IMG/VR virus record: IMGVR_UViG_3300006754_000058
Coordinates: 1 to 35,992 of that record
Reading direction: 5' to 3' (one strand)
DNA length: 35,992 nt
From: a virus
Shown here one piece after another: positions 8,375 to 17,006 of this stretch. The notes under the pieces were generated by a model, which searched no databases, had not been told where the DNA came from, and worked only from the letters and a program-made list of their open reading frames with translations. A program made the translations under genes and the position numbers. Each line of letters opens with the position of its first letter. Position 1 is the first letter of the stretch.

Positions 8375-8473
8375 TTACTCAACGGCGACAGCGGTGTCTT
8401 CGCCAGTGTCTTCATCAGCGTCTCCGCAACCACTCATAAGAGCGCATGCGGCGATTAGTACAACGTACTTCAT
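8375..8473 (-). CDS. Tiny lipoprotein (32 residues)
   Basis: The translation begins MKYVVLIAACALMSGCGDAD and ends GEDTAVAVE. It has a Lys-positive N-terminus, a hydrophobic core, and a lipobox LMSGC that would give a lipid-modified Cys16. Only 16 mostly acidic residues would follow the modified cysteine. The ATG at 8473 has a near-perfect AAGGAGGG Shine-Dalgarno sequence. The gene is bracketed by two similar hairpins (8495-8523 and 8338-8360), like a self-contained expression cassette. Small phage lipoproteins are known in superinfection exclusion and in lysis (spanin outer subunits). No spanin partner is visible, so exclusion or envelope modification is only a suggestion. Confidence 0.75.
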   Translation of the reverse strand: MKYVVLIAACALMSGCGDADEDTGEDTAVAVE

Positions 8474-8494
8474 AATCCCTCCTTTTGGAAAATG

Positions 8495-8523
8495 TGGCAG
8501 AGTATTTTAACCCCGCTCTGCCA
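8495..8523 (-). terminator. Hairpin downstream of the single-stranded DNA-binding protein gene
   Basis: An 8-bp perfect stem, TGGCAGAG with CTCTGCCA (8495-8502 and 8516-8523), encloses a 13-base loop. The 3' flank CATTTTCC is only weakly T-rich, so termination may be partial. The stem closely resembles the one at 8338-8360. Confidence 0.55.
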
Positions 8524-8549
8524 TCGGTACTAGACTTGCCTATTTACTA

Positions 8550-9320
8550 CTAGCCTGTCATCAATTCATCAAACGCACGGTCTACATCACTCTTACCATT
8601 GGTGGCGCCGTACTTGGCTGTCTCAGAAGAGCGACTTTCTGCGGAAGTATTTCCCGAAAGCTGCTCATCGAGGATTGCGTCGACCTGGGCTGGACTAAGA
8701 CGATCAAATAGATTTTCAAAGTCAGGCATGCGATCGAGGAGGGCGGGGATCGCTTCGCTGTCTGCCAGGAGGGTGGACGTGTTTCGACGCATCTTTAGGT
8801 TTGTCTGTGGATACGCTCCAGGCTTAGTGGGCTTGGTGTAAGTAAGGGTAATGTCCGTCCCTTCCTTGATATCGGTGATATCACCATACTCGGGATCCAA
8901 GATGTATCCCAAGAGTAGCTCGTAAGCCTGCTTTCCGTAGCCATAGACCTTGATTCCCTCGTCTTCGCGGCCACGGATAACAACGGGCGAGAAATAGCGA
9001 GTGCGTACAAAGAGTGACTTTGCAAGCTTCTTGCTCTCCTCATCGTTGTTGTCAACTCCTTCGCGCCAAAGCGAAGAAGCAAATTCACATACGGGGCAGT
9101 GCTCGCCAAAGTTGCGCTTTGGACAGAGGATACCTCCGCGGTGCTCGCCCACGTTATAGTGGAAGAACATTTCCTTTAGTGGATCGCCATCATTTGTCGG
9201 CACGATCCGAATATCTGTATCGCCCTCATCTGGCTTAAACCAGGGTGAGTTTGCGTCCTTGTTTCCTTCGCCGCGAAGGGATGCGAGCTTTCGTCGCATC
9301 AGTTCCATATCAATTCCCAT
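8550..9320 (-). CDS. gp32-type single-stranded DNA-binding protein
   Basis: This 256-residue protein would coat single-stranded DNA and help UvsX and the polymerase. The N-terminal basic segment MELMRRKLASLRGEG resembles the cooperative-binding region of T4 gp32. A zinc-site pattern of a His (54 or 60) with C66, C75 and C78 (CPKRNFGEHCPVC) matches the gp32 core. The C-terminus is acidic (DVDRAFDELMTG), where gp32 contacts partner proteins. I chose the ATG at 9320 because AGGAGAAATAAA precedes it. The frame stays open to 9383, but that longer start has no ribosome site and lies within the promoter leader. It is slightly shorter than T4 gp32 (301 residues). Confidence 0.87.
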   Translation of the reverse strand: MGIDMELMRRKLASLRGEGNKDANSPWFKPDEGDTDIRIVPTNDGDPLKEMFFHYNVGEHRGGILCPKRNFGEHCPVCEFASSLWREGVDNNDEESKKLAKSLFVRTRYFSPVVIRGREDEGIKVYGYGKQAYELLLGYILDPEYGDITDIKEGTDITLTYTKPTKPGAYPQTNLKMRRNTSTLLADSEAIPALLDRMPDFENLFDRLSPAQVDAILDEQLSGNTSAESRSSETAKYGATNGKSDVDRAFDELMTG

Positions 9321-9371
9321 TTTATTTCTCCTATTTGTTGGGTAAAGTAAATCAAGCTTTCCTTGATTCCT

Positions 9372-9400
9372 ATTGTATAACACTCAACGTAGCTTGTCAA
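9372..9400 (-). promoter_or_regulatory. Sigma70-type promoter of the single-stranded DNA-binding protein gene
   Basis: Read on the minus strand, TTGACA (9400-9395) and TACAAT (9377-9372) are 17 bases apart. The -35 box overlaps the stop codon of the preceding gene. The predicted leader is about 45 bases and ends in AGGAG. Confidence 0.78.
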
Positions 9401-10236
9401 GTGTATTCTTGTATTGCGTTAGTGTGGGCAACGCAGAGCCCAAAATCTTTGTGTTCTGTTTCATAGATTGCATAGGAGATACGACGAAATGCGTTTTTAG
9501 GCTTTTCCTTCAGCATATCAACTATTTTCTTATGCAATCCTCCTTCGTTTTCTAATTTTTCCTTATTGATACATAAATAGTAACATATATCTCGTTCCAT
9601 GTCAAGCTCGTAAAGCCATTTTTCTTGAAGATCTTTTACATCTATACCACCAAACGTTCTAATGCGATTGATGTCCAATGGCTTGGAGACAACCCCTATC
9701 TCAGGTTCTGCGTGAGTAAAGTAATTAATATAATGAACGGTGGTAAAAAAATATTCATTTAATTTTTCGTAATAGCTTTTAATGGGAACATCTCCAAGAT
9801 GATTTTCTGCCATAACATTCGATAATATTGTAAACGAATTAAGCAGTCCAGATCTTGCGTATTGCTGCAATACACTGAAAACAACCTTATCTATTAGTTT
9901 GGGGACACCTGTCAATAGTTCTGAATCTGGCAGTATGTAGAATAAGTCAACCTTTTTGTCTTTAATCTGCTCAAGAATCCCTAAAGAATAATTTGAACTA
10001 AAAGAAGAACCAACAATAAAAAATTGAACCTGCTCGTCTATGTTGGCAAAAAATTTTTGCACGTTTGGGATATTCTCTTCGTACTCTTCTGGCTTCTCAT
10101 AACTTTTTAATTTAAATTTGTATTTTGAATTTCTTTCAACACTATCATTTAAAACATAAACATTATAGTTCTTTGTTTGTTTAAATTTTTCAGCAATTTT
10201 TGATGCGGCGTTGCCTAGGCCAACAATCGAAATCAT
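9397..10236 (-). CDS. Unknown 279-residue protein, possibly a divergent tubulin/FtsZ-like protein
   Basis: The N-terminus MISIVGLGNAASKIAEKF is a nucleotide-binding-like beta-Gly-helix start, as in FtsZ/TubZ or Rossmann folds. Further on, FFIVGSSFSSNYSLGIL stands where the FtsZ glycine-rich loop would be, but the GGGTGSG signature is absent. It is followed by a beta strand DLFYILPD and then an asparagine- and aromatic-rich helical region. The layout suggests a degenerate tubulin-superfamily protein. A Rossmann-type protein is the alternative. The start overlaps the polymerase stop as ATGA (10236-10233), so it is co-expressed with DNA polymerase. The next promoter lies over its stop codon. The A/T-rich codons resemble the polymerase gene. 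Confidence 0.5.
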   Translation of the reverse strand: MISIVGLGNAASKIAEKFKQTKNYNVYVLNDSVERNSKYKFKLKSYEKPEEYEENIPNVQKFFANIDEQVQFFIVGSSFSSNYSLGILEQIKDKKVDLFYILPDSELLTGVPKLIDKVVFSVLQQYARSGLLNSFTILSNVMAENHLGDVPIKSYYEKLNEYFFTTVHYINYFTHAEPEIGVVSKPLDINRIRTFGGIDVKDLQEKWLYELDMERDICYYLCINKEKLENEGGLHKKIVDMLKEKPKNAFRRISYAIYETEHKDFGLCVAHTNAIQEYT

Positions 10237-11408
10237 AATTTAATCTCGTTCAGGTTATAATAATCTTTTCCAGCTCGTAAGTTTGCCACATATCCATCTT
10301 CAAAAATATCACGGACCCCAATCACAATATCGCGATCCTCATCAGCATAATCAATCACAATCTCATCGTGAACCACGTGAGAGATAAACGACTTCTTGCC
10401 CTCAAGCATCTTGTCGATTAAGACAGCTTTCTCCAACACGCGGTCTGCTGTGGTGCTCTGAATTAGATAGTTCAATGCCTTTCGTTGTTCCACTTTGATT
10501 TTTCGTCCGTATGGTGTATGAATATAGCCGTCTTTATAATACTTGTCAAGAACTTTTTCGCGATCATAATATTCGGAATCAATATCGTTCGATTCGGGAT
10601 TATACAACCACGCAAAAAAGTACAACTTGGCTTCTTCTCGCGTCATCTCTAAATCATTGATAATATTCTGAATATTCCATTCATGAATATCGTATTCTGG
10701 CTGCTCCTGACTGCACAGATCCAATAGTGTTCGGATCTCGGCGCCATTATAATCAAGACTCATCATCAAGTCATTGTGAGGCTTGATTATGCGGCGCAAG
10801 TCTTTCTTTAGTGTAAGGATCGGAAATGATTCTGGGTGCGTTGTTAGGCGACCTGTGACTGTTCCAAACATATTGTAATCAATGCGCGTATAGTTCTTCA
10901 TAAGCTCCTGGATCTTTTGACGATTCATCGAAGAATAAAATAGATGCTTACAATCTTCACTATTAAGATTAAGTTTCTGATAGCGAATCTTATGAAGCAG
11001 TTTATATACAGCATCTAAATGCTCGTAGTTGTCTGGCTTGTCGTATGTCTCAAATACGTGCTCGGTAATTTTATTTTTGATCTCGCAGAACTGTACAAGG
11101 AAGTCGTGAGGAATCAAATCAAACACACAATGATCCGCCATATTAACCTTGGCAATCTTGAAGGACTTTAAATAAGCCTTCATTTTTCTTATCGTAGCCT
11201 GAAGTTCATTGCACAAATCTTCTGGGCAGCAATCGGTGATATTGCGCCCTCCAGCCCTTATCCAGGCATACTCCACCGATGGGTCAGTAATAGATGCGCT
11301 ATAGCGCCACGTCTTTGTTAGGTTCTCTGGAAAATCTTCAAACGACAGTTTGCCGTCTGTGTAAATTCCAATACATTCTGACTTATCGTCAAGTGCTTGA
11401 AATATCAA
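10233..11408 (-). CDS. Family A DNA polymerase, short form without a visible 3'-5' exonuclease domain
   Basis: This 391-residue polymerase carries the PolA core. The sequence FGTVTGRLTTHPESFPIL (181-198) corresponds to the T/GRL region. Motif A is DYNGAEIRTLLDL (219-231). The O-helix is R257-K261-F265-Y269 with the RxxxKxxxFxxxY spacing. IQSTTADR (317-324) follows, and motif C is HDEIVID (347-353). The position equivalent to E. coli Phe762 is F265. The first 150 residues show no proofreading-exonuclease motifs, and the protein is shorter than T7 (704) or Klenow-type (about 600) enzymes. The start is TTG at 11408 with GGAG seven bases upstream, three bases after the preceding stop. It overlaps the next gene by four bases. 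Confidence 0.88.
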   Translation of the reverse strand: MIFQALDDKSECIGIYTDGKLSFEDFPENLTKTWRYSASITDPSVEYAWIRAGGRNITDCCPEDLCNELQATIRKMKAYLKSFKIAKVNMADHCVFDLIPHDFLVQFCEIKNKITEHVFETYDKPDNYEHLDAVYKLLHKIRYQKLNLNSEDCKHLFYSSMNRQKIQELMKNYTRIDYNMFGTVTGRLTTHPESFPILTLKKDLRRIIKPHNDLMMSLDYNGAEIRTLLDLCSQEQPEYDIHEWNIQNIINDLEMTREEAKLYFFAWLYNPESNDIDSEYYDREKVLDKYYKDGYIHTPYGRKIKVEQRKALNYLIQSTTADRVLEKAVLIDKMLEGKKSFISHVVHDEIVIDYADEDRDIVIGVRDIFEDGYVANLRAGKDYYNLNEIKL

Positions 11409-11411
11409 TAT

Positions 11412-12827
11412 TTACTCCTCAGTGGTGTCGGCTGACGAGCCTTTATAACCCAACGGAGGGTGCCAGGGTGTTCGAACGGCTGGTTCTCCCCACCAATCTG
11501 TTTCTGGTTCACCAATTGTCTCTCCATCTTTTGTAGCGGTCAGCATTTCTTCACTATCCCGCTGTTTTTGCTCTATTGTGTTCGGCGAAATACGTCCTCT
11601 TTCAAGATCATCAGCTCGACGGGCTTGTATTGCTGTATTAATATAACTTACAGAGCCAACATAGTCAACCGTTTTGTTCAAAATAAACTCAAAATAAAAT
11701 AAACAAGTATTAAGCCTACTATTATCGGCATTATATATTCTTATCACATCGTTAACGATTTGTTGCTGTTTCTCATCCGTAAATTCAGACTCTTCCTCCA
11801 TAAATCTAATCTTAAAATAAATTCTTAAAAAATATTCTTCCGAAATCTCCTTTTTAAGGCTATCAAGATCATATGTAAGTCTGCTCATTAAAGTGCGCAA
11901 TTGCTTTCCGGATGTTTGACAGAATTCAGTCTTAGAAGTGAGACGAGGAGTTGATAAGTTATATAGTTTTAGCAAATATTGTTTAAATACTAAATAATAG
12001 TTTTCGTGCGCTCGTGTATAATACATGTTAAATAAAGTTTGTTTCTCATAAATTCCATAGCGCGGCCCAACAAACTGATCCAAGTAGTCTTGGTTTCCTA
12101 TATCTGCTACTATTCTCCAAGGAATGTCTTTATCTATCATAAATCCATAAGCACTACACGCATTTACATAAAAATCCCAGTTTTCGCTGTTCACGAATTT
12201 TTCCATTTTTTCGTCGTCGTTAGCATAGGACAAATCGGCAATTTCGATTGCCAAGCCGCTACAGGTAATTGGGCACAGGCGACTTTTAATAAATCCCGGC
12301 TTTGTAAAAGGCTGCAAGCGAGCAGACTTTTTGATCGTTGGCAGTAGTTTGTTTATAAACTCTTCAAAGTATTTTGCAGGATTTGAGTCTTTTAAAAGAG
12401 TAGAGGCAATTAAGCTAGAATACATTTTAAAATATTCGGCATATGCTATGTTCGGGTCTTTATATGCTTTATATGCTCTTAAATTAGATAAATAAGGATC
12501 ATCCGCAGATATTTTTCCAGTGGTAACGGCTTTTTCAAATTCCAAAGAAAGTTCTCTGAAAGCATCGATCACGAAATTTACTGCCGCAATTCGAGGCTCC
12601 CCAGGAGCTGTATTGGGAAGATGTCTTACATTGCGTTGTTGCAATATGATCGGAAGATAATACATATCTACACGTCCAAAAAGAATTCTCTCGCCAAAAG
12701 TAAAATCTATTAAACTTGGATGCTGAGTCTTTTTTATGTTTCTTAACTCCCCATCGTACACTACGCGCTGTAAATAAACATCCGCGGAACTATCAGCTCC
12801 GTTAAATTTTCTATAATAATCAGCCAT
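11412..12827 (-). CDS. Unknown 471-residue protein, probably virion or tail associated
   Basis: I do not recognise a family. The protein is rich in Tyr, Phe and Asn and appears all-helical in the middle and C-terminal part. There are no membrane segments or signal peptide. Residues near 185-200 contain two cysteines (SRLCPITCSG). The C-terminus is Pro/Trp-rich (EPETDWWGEPAVRTPWHPPLGYKG). It starts 11 bases after the 1387-residue hub protein ends, with an AGGA site. It ends three bases before the polymerase start, so it bridges the virion and replication modules. The neighbours suggest a baseplate or fibre-attachment role, but a replication role cannot be excluded. Confidence 0.6.
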   Translation of the reverse strand: MADYYRKFNGADSSADVYLQRVVYDGELRNIKKTQHPSLIDFTFGERILFGRVDMYYLPIILQQRNVRHLPNTAPGEPRIAAVNFVIDAFRELSLEFEKAVTTGKISADDPYLSNLRAYKAYKDPNIAYAEYFKMYSSLIASTLLKDSNPAKYFEEFINKLLPTIKKSARLQPFTKPGFIKSRLCPITCSGLAIEIADLSYANDDEKMEKFVNSENWDFYVNACSAYGFMIDKDIPWRIVADIGNQDYLDQFVGPRYGIYEKQTLFNMYYTRAHENYYLVFKQYLLKLYNLSTPRLTSKTEFCQTSGKQLRTLMSRLTYDLDSLKKEISEEYFLRIYFKIRFMEEESEFTDEKQQQIVNDVIRIYNADNSRLNTCLFYFEFILNKTVDYVGSVSYINTAIQARRADDLERGRISPNTIEQKQRDSEEMLTATKDGETIGEPETDWWGEPAVRTPWHPPLGYKGSSADTTEE

Positions 12828-12838
12828 TTGTTTTTGTC

Positions 12839-15800
12839 CTATAAGATTTCAGTTGGTGTTGATAAAGACACCCCTGATCGAGTAGTCCCCCCCAGCCCTC
12901 CGGAGTCTTCTTTTCTTTGCGCGCGCCATGTTGCGCATGCTGTTGATTCTGTGGCACCTGCCCCTATTTCCTCTACAGAGTTTACTGTAGCACATTTTGA
13001 ATGCTTCTCGTCCTTGGCGTCATGGCCTATCTTGTTAACCCATTTTGCAACAATTTTGGTTGATGGTGCGGAATCAGCTGAGATGGTGTGTTCCGAGGTA
13101 ATAATCATATAGTATCCGCCTATTCCATATTCGGTTAGATTGTTGTTGGAGCATGGAGTTAAATTACTAGCCGGATCAAAACCGCGAGGATCAACAAATA
13201 AATACGTTCCTGGAAATGCCTTAACATTCAGATAAGTGTCGATATTAACATCATATTGCACCAACAATTGCTTAAGCCCGTCATAGCCAGATTGTTCAAA
13301 TCTTACCTCCTGAAGTCCCGGAGTTTGTGTTTTCTGAAGATCTATGTTCCTAATGATGCCTTTATCTCTTCCAAGAATATAGTGAAAGATTCCTCTTTTT
13401 TCATCAAACGTTTTGTTGCCCTTCATGTATTCGGCTGGCTGGGTTCTTCCAACGGAATAAACCATATAATTAACCTCTTTGTCAACTCCAGGATTGCCTT
13501 TATCAGGACGTTTGCGCCTTCCGCCCACTTGTATTAGCGGCTGATATTTTTTTACACTAACGTCCGCTAAAGAAAGTCTGCCATCATATTTGTCCTTATC
13601 CGGTGCGAGTTTGGTCCCGAAGTCCGTCGCTTTTGTGCAGCTCTTGCACCAGTCGCCCTTAACGTCAATAATGTGATTAGTTACTTCGTCGCGACCATGG
13701 CCATTTGTTCCTTTGCCAGAGCCCTCTCTATATCCTGATACCGCAGCTTGTTGTAGCGACACTCTTTGGTTAACTTTTATGTCCCAGCAAGTATCATCAT
13801 TGAGAAATGTGCGGACCAATCCATTCAGCATGTCATTCAGAAACCTTGACAAGAGATATACCCCCTCTTCCTTGCTTGATAATTTTTCTGTTAAAAATTC
13901 CACAAAATATTTTACAGAAATAGGAACATCGCCCAAGTTAACAAACTTTGTTTTTCCAGTCCGACTAAGCTGCTCAATCTCTAGGGGTCCCAATACCACT
14001 CTGTAGTTCTGAAAATTTGTTTTGAACTCGGCGAGATTTCTCTGCGCGATTCGGCGATCGCACTCGCTCATTTTAAATCCATATCTACCGTCTTCACTTG
14101 TCCATTTATGAGCCGGATTGTCCAGTTCATTATGAACATGACTAAAGCCACTCTCTATTCCTTCTAAAATATTATCTATTAAATCGCTAAGGTAAAAGTA
14201 TGAGACAAATTCTTCATTAGGATTAGTGACCGTTAAGGCAAAAGCCACAGAACCTTGATCTTCTTCGCCATATTTCTTAAGAGCGGCTTTAATATTTCTC
14301 TCCAAATCTTTCGGAAAAGTGTCGTTTGATGGAATGAGACTAATGGGCGGTTTCGCGCTGAACGGGTCTTTAAAAGGTCCTCCAAGCATATATGACTCCA
14401 TCCCTTCCGAGTTGACTCTAATATTAAAAATTTGTTTTTTCTCAATCAATCTTTTAATCAAGTGGGAAACACTTAATCTTTTTTCTTCAAGTATTATTGA
14501 TCCATAGCTATCTTTAATATTGGTCATCTGCTCACTATCACACAAGGCGTCCCAATATTTGTAAGTTAATTTCCTCATGCTTTGAGCTGTTAAAACATCC
14601 GGATTTGTAAAAATACTAAATTGCTGCTGATCATAAAAATCTTCCACATATGCCAGATAATTGATGTTCATTACAACGCGACCTAACTCATCAATCTCGA
14701 AATTATGGACGGTGGGGGTTAAATTTATGGTCACAAAAGAATCGTATAAAGATTCTAAAACTTTTGGACTACTGAAGTGCTTCGTGGAGCCGGCGAGTGC
14801 CGCCCAGCCTATCACAGCTTTTAGTCTAAAATTTAATTTTGATCTTGTTGTGTTTTCATCATGAACACTAACAGCGCAAGTCACACCTTTGGTGGTGGCG
14901 CCTGTATATTTCCACTTATCTTTCGCGTCCCCACCGGTTTTTAATGCCAAATCAACATATCTATAGCCTCCTGGTTGAGGTGTTAATAGTTCTGTAAAAT
15001 TAGCCGCGAAAATCTTTAAATTAGCCTTAATGCTTTTTTTGACGGCAAACGGATTGCTACCATCGTATTTAATATTAAAGCTTTTTATTCCAACTCCAAA
15101 CATTCGAGGTCCGCGCGCTTCGGACATTCCCGCAACATCATTCGGATTAGCAAACTGATCAAATGAAAACTCTTGTTCGCTCAGGGAGCCCAGGCCGGCA
15201 ACAGAGGAGTCCATCGTAACTTTAAACAGCCTAACCATGGGCTGCAACGAAGAAAGATCTTGCGTTTGAGCTTCGAAAAGATGTTTTTGGCTAGGTGATT
15301 GGGTTAGTCTATTGATAAAAGCATATGGTTCGCCATCTATTAAAAGACTAGCATTGGAAGGCTTGTAATTTCTTAGATATGGCAAATCGATCTCGCCCGC
15401 CGTGGAATCGGGCTTTGCTTCATATGGAAGCTTTTTAGGGCGCCACATGGCTTTTGTTGTAAAACCAGTTCCGCACTCTTTACACTTTCGCTCCAACGTG
15501 CGCTTTTTCCAATTAGATATTTGATGCATACCACTAAGCAAAAAACATTGTTCTCTATACAATTCTTTTTTCTTATAGTCGGACGTTAACTCAATGGCGG
15601 TGGCGTCTTTAATAGAATCTCTCATGTCCTTCAGTCTCTCGGCTTCTGCTAAATCGGCTTGGGTTCCGGAATCTTCGAGATCCTTAATTTTATCGTCTAT
15701 CTTGGCTACAGTTTCTTTTTTGCTGCAGTAGAGCTGTTTCGCTTTGTCGTGTGCCTCTTGCAGCAGCTGCATGTGGTGATCATATGCTTTTCTTGCAGCG

Positions 15801-17002
15801 TTAAAATTTGGACGAAGCTTGCCCATATCAGTGCGAGTAATGGGTCCGCCGTTTTTGGTCAGGTTCGACGAGATGGCTGTGATCTTCTTCTCCTTGTCGA
15901 TGGTGCCCGTTTTGTATGTGAAATCTTGAGTGTATACGTCCTGTCCTTTTGATTCTTTTCCGGCGCCGGTGGCTAGACCGCCAACGGGAAAATTCCAATG
16001 GTAATGCGTTGTGACTTCTTTTTTAGTGCTATTGGGGTACTGTACCCACTCCTCTTGCTTCGTATATGCATATGAGTCATCTCGGTTGTCCATATAGCAC
16101 TCGTTAATACTCCAGAACTTCAACCTGTCTCTAATGGACCAGCTGGTACCGGATGTCTTGGCACTTCCGTACTCCTTCCCGCCGGAGCCTTGCACGACTT
16201 CATAGGTATTTGGTTTGCGGGTCCCGCAGTTGATATACACTATTCTAAAAAGACTGTATTGCCCGGCGCCGGCGCGCTGGGCGCTGGCGTCACCGGGGAG
16301 ATTATTTTTCAAAGCCTTCCACTGTCCAAGATGATCGCATATCCAATCATCTTTATTCCCTATTGCAAAGTTGTAAGCCGTTTCAACTGCAAGATCTTGT
16401 TTCGTCTTTCCACCGCTTGCAGGGGACATGTCTCCAAGGGTGTTGTACACAGCCTTGGAGGTCAATCCATAGGAATCTGGATAGCAATTGTTTGTCCACT
16501 TTGTAGAAGACATGGAGAACCAAGAATATTGGAATTCTCCCCAGATTCCTGATATTGGTGCTGTCCAGCCGTCTCTTGACCATGCCGAATAGTCAAAATT
16601 ATCGCCCTCGGGCGCCCAGATGTATGACGCAGCAACACCGTTTTTGGTTGCAAAAAACGGTTTGTTTACGAGGGGTTCGACCGAGGCTTCGTACCATCGC
16701 CATCGCCAACCTTTGTAATTCTCTGCATCGCACCCGAAGGCGCCGGGATTGAGCCTGACAGCTTTGGACTGCGGCTTGTAGCATCCCCAAATATGTTGGC
16801 TATAGTTGGTCCCGTGGTGAGCCACAGTGGTAGCGAGGAGAGTAGACATTGCCTTCTGGACCGCTTCCGCTCTCGTCTTTAAGTTGTTGCCGTTTTTAAC
16901 CATCCAATTCTTCCACTCATCGGCATCTTTGTTCATTGCATTGGCGGCTTCGGCTATAGTCTTATACTTATTTAACGGTCCGCATTCGATATCACATCCC
17001 AT
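12839..17002 (-). CDS. Very large baseplate/hub protein (1387 residues)
   Basis: This is the largest gene in the window. It lies after the tube-cap-like and LysM genes, where the hub and central spike are normally encoded. The first 340 residues are Trp/Tyr/Gly-rich and resemble an extracellular or enzymatic module with several cysteines (C3, C7, C74, C91). A coiled coil lies at about 400-470, followed by a CKEC motif (507-510) that may bind zinc with other cysteines. The later part contains GPRMFGVGIKSFNIKYDG and long beta-rich stretches typical of hub proteins. A second CxxC (WCKSC) occurs in the C-terminal third. The ATG at 17002 has a GGAG site. T4 splits hub functions among gp27, gp5 and others, so this may be a fusion. 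No catalytic residues are assigned. Confidence 0.65.
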   Translation of the reverse strand: MGCDIECGPLNKYKTIAEAANAMNKDADEWKNWMVKNGNNLKTRAEAVQKAMSTLLATTVAHHGTNYSQHIWGCYKPQSKAVRLNPGAFGCDAENYKGWRWRWYEASVEPLVNKPFFATKNGVAASYIWAPEGDNFDYSAWSRDGWTAPISGIWGEFQYSWFSMSSTKWTNNCYPDSYGLTSKAVYNTLGDMSPASGGKTKQDLAVETAYNFAIGNKDDWICDHLGQWKALKNNLPGDASAQRAGAGQYSLFRIVYINCGTRKPNTYEVVQGSGGKEYGSAKTSGTSWSIRDRLKFWSINECYMDNRDDSYAYTKQEEWVQYPNSTKKEVTTHYHWNFPVGGLATGAGKESKGQDVYTQDFTYKTGTIDKEKKITAISSNLTKNGGPITRTDMGKLRPNFNAARKAYDHHMQLLQEAHDKAKQLYCSKKETVAKIDDKIKDLEDSGTQADLAEAERLKDMRDSIKDATAIELTSDYKKKELYREQCFLLSGMHQISNWKKRTLERKCKECGTGFTTKAMWRPKKLPYEAKPDSTAGEIDLPYLRNYKPSNASLLIDGEPYAFINRLTQSPSQKHLFEAQTQDLSSLQPMVRLFKVTMDSSVAGLGSLSEQEFSFDQFANPNDVAGMSEARGPRMFGVGIKSFNIKYDGSNPFAVKKSIKANLKIFAANFTELLTPQPGGYRYVDLALKTGGDAKDKWKYTGATTKGVTCAVSVHDENTTRSKLNFRLKAVIGWAALAGSTKHFSSPKVLESLYDSFVTINLTPTVHNFEIDELGRVVMNINYLAYVEDFYDQQQFSIFTNPDVLTAQSMRKLTYKYWDALCDSEQMTNIKDSYGSIILEEKRLSVSHLIKRLIEKKQIFNIRVNSEGMESYMLGGPFKDPFSAKPPISLIPSNDTFPKDLERNIKAALKKYGEEDQGSVAFALTVTNPNEEFVSYFYLSDLIDNILEGIESGFSHVHNELDNPAHKWTSEDGRYGFKMSECDRRIAQRNLAEFKTNFQNYRVVLGPLEIEQLSRTGKTKFVNLGDVPISVKYFVEFLTEKLSSKEEGVYLLSRFLNDMLNGLVRTFLNDDTCWDIKVNQRVSLQQAAVSGYREGSGKGTNGHGRDEVTNHIIDVKGDWCKSCTKATDFGTKLAPDKDKYDGRLSLADVSVKKYQPLIQVGGRRKRPDKGNPGVDKEVNYMVYSVGRTQPAEYMKGNKTFDEKRGIFHYILGRDKGIIRNIDLQKTQTPGLQEVRFEQSGYDGLKQLLVQYDVNIDTYLNVKAFPGTYLFVDPRGFDPASNLTPCSNNNLTEYGIGGYYMIITSEHTISADSAPSTKIVAKWVNKIGHDAKDEKHSKCATVNSVEEIGAGATESTACATWRAQRKEDSGGLGGTTRSGVSLSTPTEIL

Positions 17003-17006
17003 AGCT

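Noticed and set aside
8320-8433. N-terminal extension of the methylase to a start at 8433
   Set aside because: It reads through a terminator hairpin and overlaps the lipoprotein gene. The ATG at 8319 has a ribosome site and begins at the conserved YPGGK region.
8495-8523. A -10 box (TAAAAT) in the loop of the hairpin as a second promoter-in-hairpin
   Set aside because: No acceptable -35 hexamer lies 16-18 bases upstream.
9321-9383. Longer start for the single-stranded DNA-binding protein
   Set aside because: The extension lies in the promoter leader without a ribosome site. AGGAGAAATAAA fits the ATG at 9320.
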